Source: Chloroflexota bacterium | Lineage (GTDB): Bacteria > Chloroflexota > UBA6077 > JADZDV01 | Length of the DNA stretch: 8,393 nt | Assembly (NCBI GenBank): GCA_020850915.1 | Contig: JADZDV010000511.1 | Span: 1 to 8,393 of the forward strand | Reading direction: 5' to 3' | Shown here: piece after piece, positions 6,096 through 8,393 of the stretch | How positions within the stretch are numbered: position 1 is the stretch's first letter | How the letters are laid out: each line of letters begins with the position of its first letter | The notes under the pieces: generated by a model | What the model saw: only the letters and a program-made list of their open reading frames with translations | Told to the model about the DNA's origin: nothing | Databases searched by the model: none | Program-made: the position numbers and the translations under genes

Positions 6096-7712
6096 GTGAA
6101 CGTCTCGATCGAACGGCGAAACGACCGGTCTCGGTGGGCGCTGGCGCCCTTGAGGGGGCAGATGCTGGTGACGACCGCGCTCCTGCTGACCATTGCGATG
6201 GGCATGCTCGGCGCTGGGGTCGACTACGGCTACCTCGTCATCGAGCGATCGAAGCTCCAGAACGCGCTGGACGCGGCGAGTCTCGCGGCGGCGCACACCT
6301 TGATCAGCACGAGCGGTGGCGGCGTGGCAGCTCAGAACGCCGCTAGCGCGACCGCCACCAGCTACATGAGCAACATGGGCTACAGCAGCCCCGGCGCGTC
6401 AGTTAACAGCACCTTCGCGGCGTCGCCGGGCCAGTCCACCGTAGACACGATCACCGTAACGGCATCGGTCACGCGGAACATGTTCTTCTGGCGCGCCATC
6501 GGCATCAACTCGTCGACGTTCGCGAGCAGCGCCACCGCGGTGGCCGCGGGGTCCATGGTGGATGTGATGCTCTCCCTGGACCTCACCGCCAGCATGAAGC
6601 TGTCCGGCACGAGCGACCTGACGGCGCTCCAGACGGCCGCGAAGGACTTCATCAACCAGATGAACCCGGATCCGGCCTCGCCGTACGGCGCGAAGGTTGG
6701 CATCGCCCGATTCGCCGGCGTGCTGTGCAACTGGAAACGGGGCACGACCTCGAACAACTTTGGCGGCAACGGCGACACCTGGATCAACACAGGGTCGGGC
6801 ACGAACGAGTACAGCGCGAACTGCCGCGACGACAAGTCTGTGCTCCAGACGCTCAGCTTTGGCAAGTCCACCCTCGTCAAGATCGCCAACAACTCGGGGG
6901 GCGGGACGTGTCCGGCCACGGCCGCGTACTCCTCGGTCCCCTATCCGGCCGGCAGTACGGCCGTCTCGCCCTGGGGCTGTCCGCTGAACTCGGTGGACTA
7001 CACCGCTATCCAGGTGACCGGCACGCCAATCCCGGGCAGCTCGATCTCGGGCTGGAAGTATGGGTCGTCGAGTGCTTCCGGTTACACGCCGGACTATTCG
7101 GGGACCAAGCTGCCCAACGCGGTTTCCGTGTTGCGCGGCCCGACGGGCGCGGAGCTGAGCGACACCACGTGCTCCTCGCCCTGCGATCCGTGGTGGGCCT
7201 GGAGAACGGCACAGGGTGGGCGGAACGATACCACCGGCGCGGCCGAAGGCTACGCTCGTAAAGTAATGGTGATGATGACGGACGGCTTCGACGAGATCTA
7301 CCCCAACGAGCCCGATCCTGGCAATCCGATGGGAGACCCGGACAACTGGGACACGCAGGTCGTGAGCATGGCCAACTCGTTGAAGCTCGGCCCGGACGGT
7401 GTGGCCGGTACTCAGGACGACGTCGAGATCTACGTCGTCGGGTTCTTCTGCACGCCGTACTCGACTTCGTCGAGCGCACCGAACAAGTGGTGTAAGAGCC
7501 GGCTGGCCGACACGACGCCGCCGCATCCCTGCCCGAGCACGTCGAGCTGGCCGTCCGGCACGGCCACGGCGATCGACACGCTGCTCAAGAACATCTCGTC
7601 CTCCACATCCGGCACGTGCGATCATTACTTCCCTATCAAGAAGACGGAGAGTCTCCCGCAGCTCTTCCGGGTGATCGCGGGCAGCATCACGCGCGGGCGG
7701 TTGTCTTCCTGA
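6096..7712 (+). CDS. TadG-like protein with von Willebrand A domain, cysteine-rich
   Basis: The 538-residue protein starts at a GTG, with GGAGG (6082-6086) nine bases upstream. The N-terminus is a TadG/Flp-type anchor: basic residues 7-20, LRGQMLV, a hydrophobic segment (about 23-44), then VDYGYLVIERSKLQNALDAA (42-61), typical of TadG_N (PF13400). A VWA domain follows from about 157: the metal site begins D162-L-T-A-S, a Thr variant of DxSxS, and the later acidic motif is VMMTDGFDE (D396). The region between these motifs is unusually long. Ten cysteines occur, all after the first VWA motif (211, 243, 272, 295, 359, 363, 452, 466, 479, 508), consistent with disulfides in an exported domain. 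GPDGVAGTQDD near 433-443 resembles an acidic Ca-binding loop. TadG proteins assist Tad pilus anchoring; here it may act as a surface adhesin with the two TadE partners. Confidence 0.87.
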   Translation: MNVSIERRNDRSRWALAPLRGQMLVTTALLLTIAMGMLGAGVDYGYLVIERSKLQNALDAASLAAAHTLISTSGGGVAAQNAASATATSYMSNMGYSSPGASVNSTFAASPGQSTVDTITVTASVTRNMFFWRAIGINSSTFASSATAVAAGSMVDVMLSLDLTASMKLSGTSDLTALQTAAKDFINQMNPDPASPYGAKVGIARFAGVLCNWKRGTTSNNFGGNGDTWINTGSGTNEYSANCRDDKSVLQTLSFGKSTLVKIANNSGGGTCPATAAYSSVPYPAGSTAVSPWGCPLNSVDYTAIQVTGTPIPGSSISGWKYGSSSASGYTPDYSGTKLPNAVSVLRGPTGAELSDTTCSSPCDPWWAWRTAQGGRNDTTGAAEGYARKVMVMMTDGFDEIYPNEPDPGNPMGDPDNWDTQVVSMANSLKLGPDGVAGTQDDVEIYVVGFFCTPYSTSSSAPNKWCKSRLADTTPPHPCPSTSSWPSGTATAIDTLLKNISSSTSGTCDHYFPIKKTESLPQLFRVIAGSITRGRLSS

Positions 7713-7752
7713 GCGTTGGCAACGCTGCTACGCCGCGTCCACTCTCCCCGGC

Positions 7753-7773
7753 GCGGGCGGCCAGGCCGCCCGC
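7753..7773 (+). terminator. GC-rich hairpin after the TadG-like gene
   Basis: GCGGGCGGCC (7753-7762) and GGCCGCCCGC (7764-7773) are perfect reverse complements around a single A, giving a 9-bp stem with a 3-base loop. It begins 41 bases after the operon's last stop codon. No T-tract follows (CCGCTGACG), so it may be a factor-dependent terminator or an mRNA 3' end stabiliser. Confidence 0.45.
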
Positions 7774-7956
7774 CCGCTGACGTCACCGTCGCCGAAGCGC
7801 TACGCTGTGTGACATCGCTCCCACGCGCCGGGGCGATGCAGGCAGCTCCTCGCTATCGTCCTGCTCCCTCTTACCCGCGGTCTCGCAGCCGGGTGTGGTC
7901 GATTCAGCGGCGAACAGCCTCCAGTGACCGTGTCGACTTCGCCTGGCCACGACCGC

Positions 7957-8393
7957 GTGAAGGCGATACCGCCTAAGGCTCCAGATCCCCTGGCAGCACC
8001 GGCGCCGGCAGCTCGCGGGGTTCGTCTTCCCGCGCTCGTCGCGGCGGTGACTCTGGCCATCCCGGTCCTGCCCTGGATGGCGTTCGCGGAGCGGGACGAC
8101 GTCAGCGAGAACAACACGACCAGGGTTTACGCGGATCGGGCTGTCCGGGACGTGGCGCCTGGCAGCAGTGTCATGGCGTACTGGCAGGAATACACGCCGC
8201 TCCCTTACCTCCAGCTTATGGATGGCCGGCGACGGGACGTCGGGCCTGTAGATGTGGCGGAGCTCTTTTTTCGGCGTCGGCGCGCGCCGCGGCAGCGGGG
8301 GATCGTCGACCGCGACGCGGTCAAGCGCTCGTTGGACCAGGACGGCGAAGAAGACGTGCTCGTGAGGCGCGGGGGGGGGGGGGGGGGGGTGGG
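7957..8393 (+). CDS. Orphan DUF2723 C-terminal fragment (open at right edge; possibly a pseudogene)
   Basis: The frame is open from 7813 to the window end. From the GTG at 7957 it encodes a Pro/Ala-rich lead, one hydrophobic segment (about 24-42, LPALVAAVTLAIPVLPWMAF) and a tail that closely matches the DUF2723 protein at 2140-3762. VMAYWQEYTPLPYLQLMDG (about 72-90) pairs with IMAFWLEFTPLRYLQVVEG, and ERDDVSEN pairs with GRDDASQN. Only the last membrane helix and the extracytoplasmic tail are present; the DxxE and HPPGYP catalytic region is absent, and the 244 bases after the TadG-like gene are too short to hold it. GTG 7924 is another possible start; neither has a ribosome site. From 8371 the frame reads only Gly because of a poly-G run that is probably artefactual. 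It could be a broken duplicate or a stand-alone membrane-anchored accessory protein. Confidence 0.6.
   Translation, partial: MKAIPPKAPDPLAAPAPAARGVRLPALVAAVTLAIPVLPWMAFAERDDVSENNTTRVYADRAVRDVAPGSSVMAYWQEYTPLPYLQLMDGRRRDVGPVDVAELFFRRRRAPRQRGIVDRDAVKRSLDQDGEEDVLVRRGGGGGGV
8371..8393. repeat. Poly-G run at the right end, probable sequencing or assembly artefact
   Basis: Nineteen G residues (8371-8389), then T and three more G, close the window. Two-colour sequencers write G when signal is lost, and such runs collect at contig ends. The real sequence of the reading frame probably diverges from what is shown at about 8370. Confidence 0.75.

Noticed and set aside
6399..7625. Minus-strand open frame of 408 codons
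   Set aside because: Antisense to the TadG-like gene; Arg/Val/Gly-rich translation without motifs, against a clear VWA protein on the plus strand.
7716..7976. 86-codon plus-strand frame after the TadG-like gene
   Set aside because: Arg/Pro-rich, includes the terminator hairpin, no ribosome site and no hydrophobic or domain signal.
1..8393. CRISPR array, tRNA, rRNA, insertion sequence or toxin-antitoxin pair
   Set aside because: No regularly spaced repeats, cloverleaf genes, transposase motifs or terminal inverted repeats were seen.

Overview
The window is GC-rich DNA (roughly two thirds G+C) from a free-living bacterium, probably assembled from a metagenome. The mix of a reductive-dehalogenase-superfamily protein, a DUF2723 membrane glycosyltransferase and TadE/TadG-type secreted proteins would suit a Chloroflexota-like lineage. 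That is an inference from gene content only; there is no rRNA or marker gene. I saw no tRNA, CRISPR array, transposase or phage gene.

Left part (1-2055), minus strand: a 132-residue GlcG/HbpS (DUF336) protein is followed by the N-terminal 290 residues of a reductive-dehalogenase-like protein that runs off the left edge. The latter has a clear Shine-Dalgarno (SD) sequence and a perfect TATAAT box in its upstream gap. Next, past about 315 bp of non-coding DNA with one hairpin, is a small unrecognised membrane protein, also on the minus strand. It is divergent from everything to its right.

Middle (2140-4748), plus strand: an integral membrane protein of the DUF2723/TMEM260-like family (GT-C type glycosyltransferase) is followed by a two-domain cupin with both metal sites intact. 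The cupin gene ends at a 30-nt perfect hairpin that looks like a transcription terminator.

Right part (5076-7712), plus strand: a three-gene operon of two TadE-like pseudopilins, overlapping by 4 nt, and a TadG-like von Willebrand A (VWA) protein with ten cysteines. All three carry one N-terminal hydrophobic anchor and are predicted to be displayed outside the membrane. The two TadE proteins are diverged tandem duplicates that share a short Cys-Cys loop and a PTTLP.YT tail. The Tad motor, secretin and prepilin peptidase are not in the window.

Right edge (about 7924-8393): an open frame that closely matches only the last membrane segment and the extracytoplasmic tail of the DUF2723 protein upstream, without the catalytic N-terminal part. 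It runs into a 19-G homopolymer that looks like a sequencing or assembly artefact at a contig end.

The most useful points to follow up are the orphan DUF2723 tail, the dehalogenase-like gene beside an HbpS gene, and the duplicated TadE pair with a disulfide-rich VWA partner. Nothing here is proof of a wholly new system.
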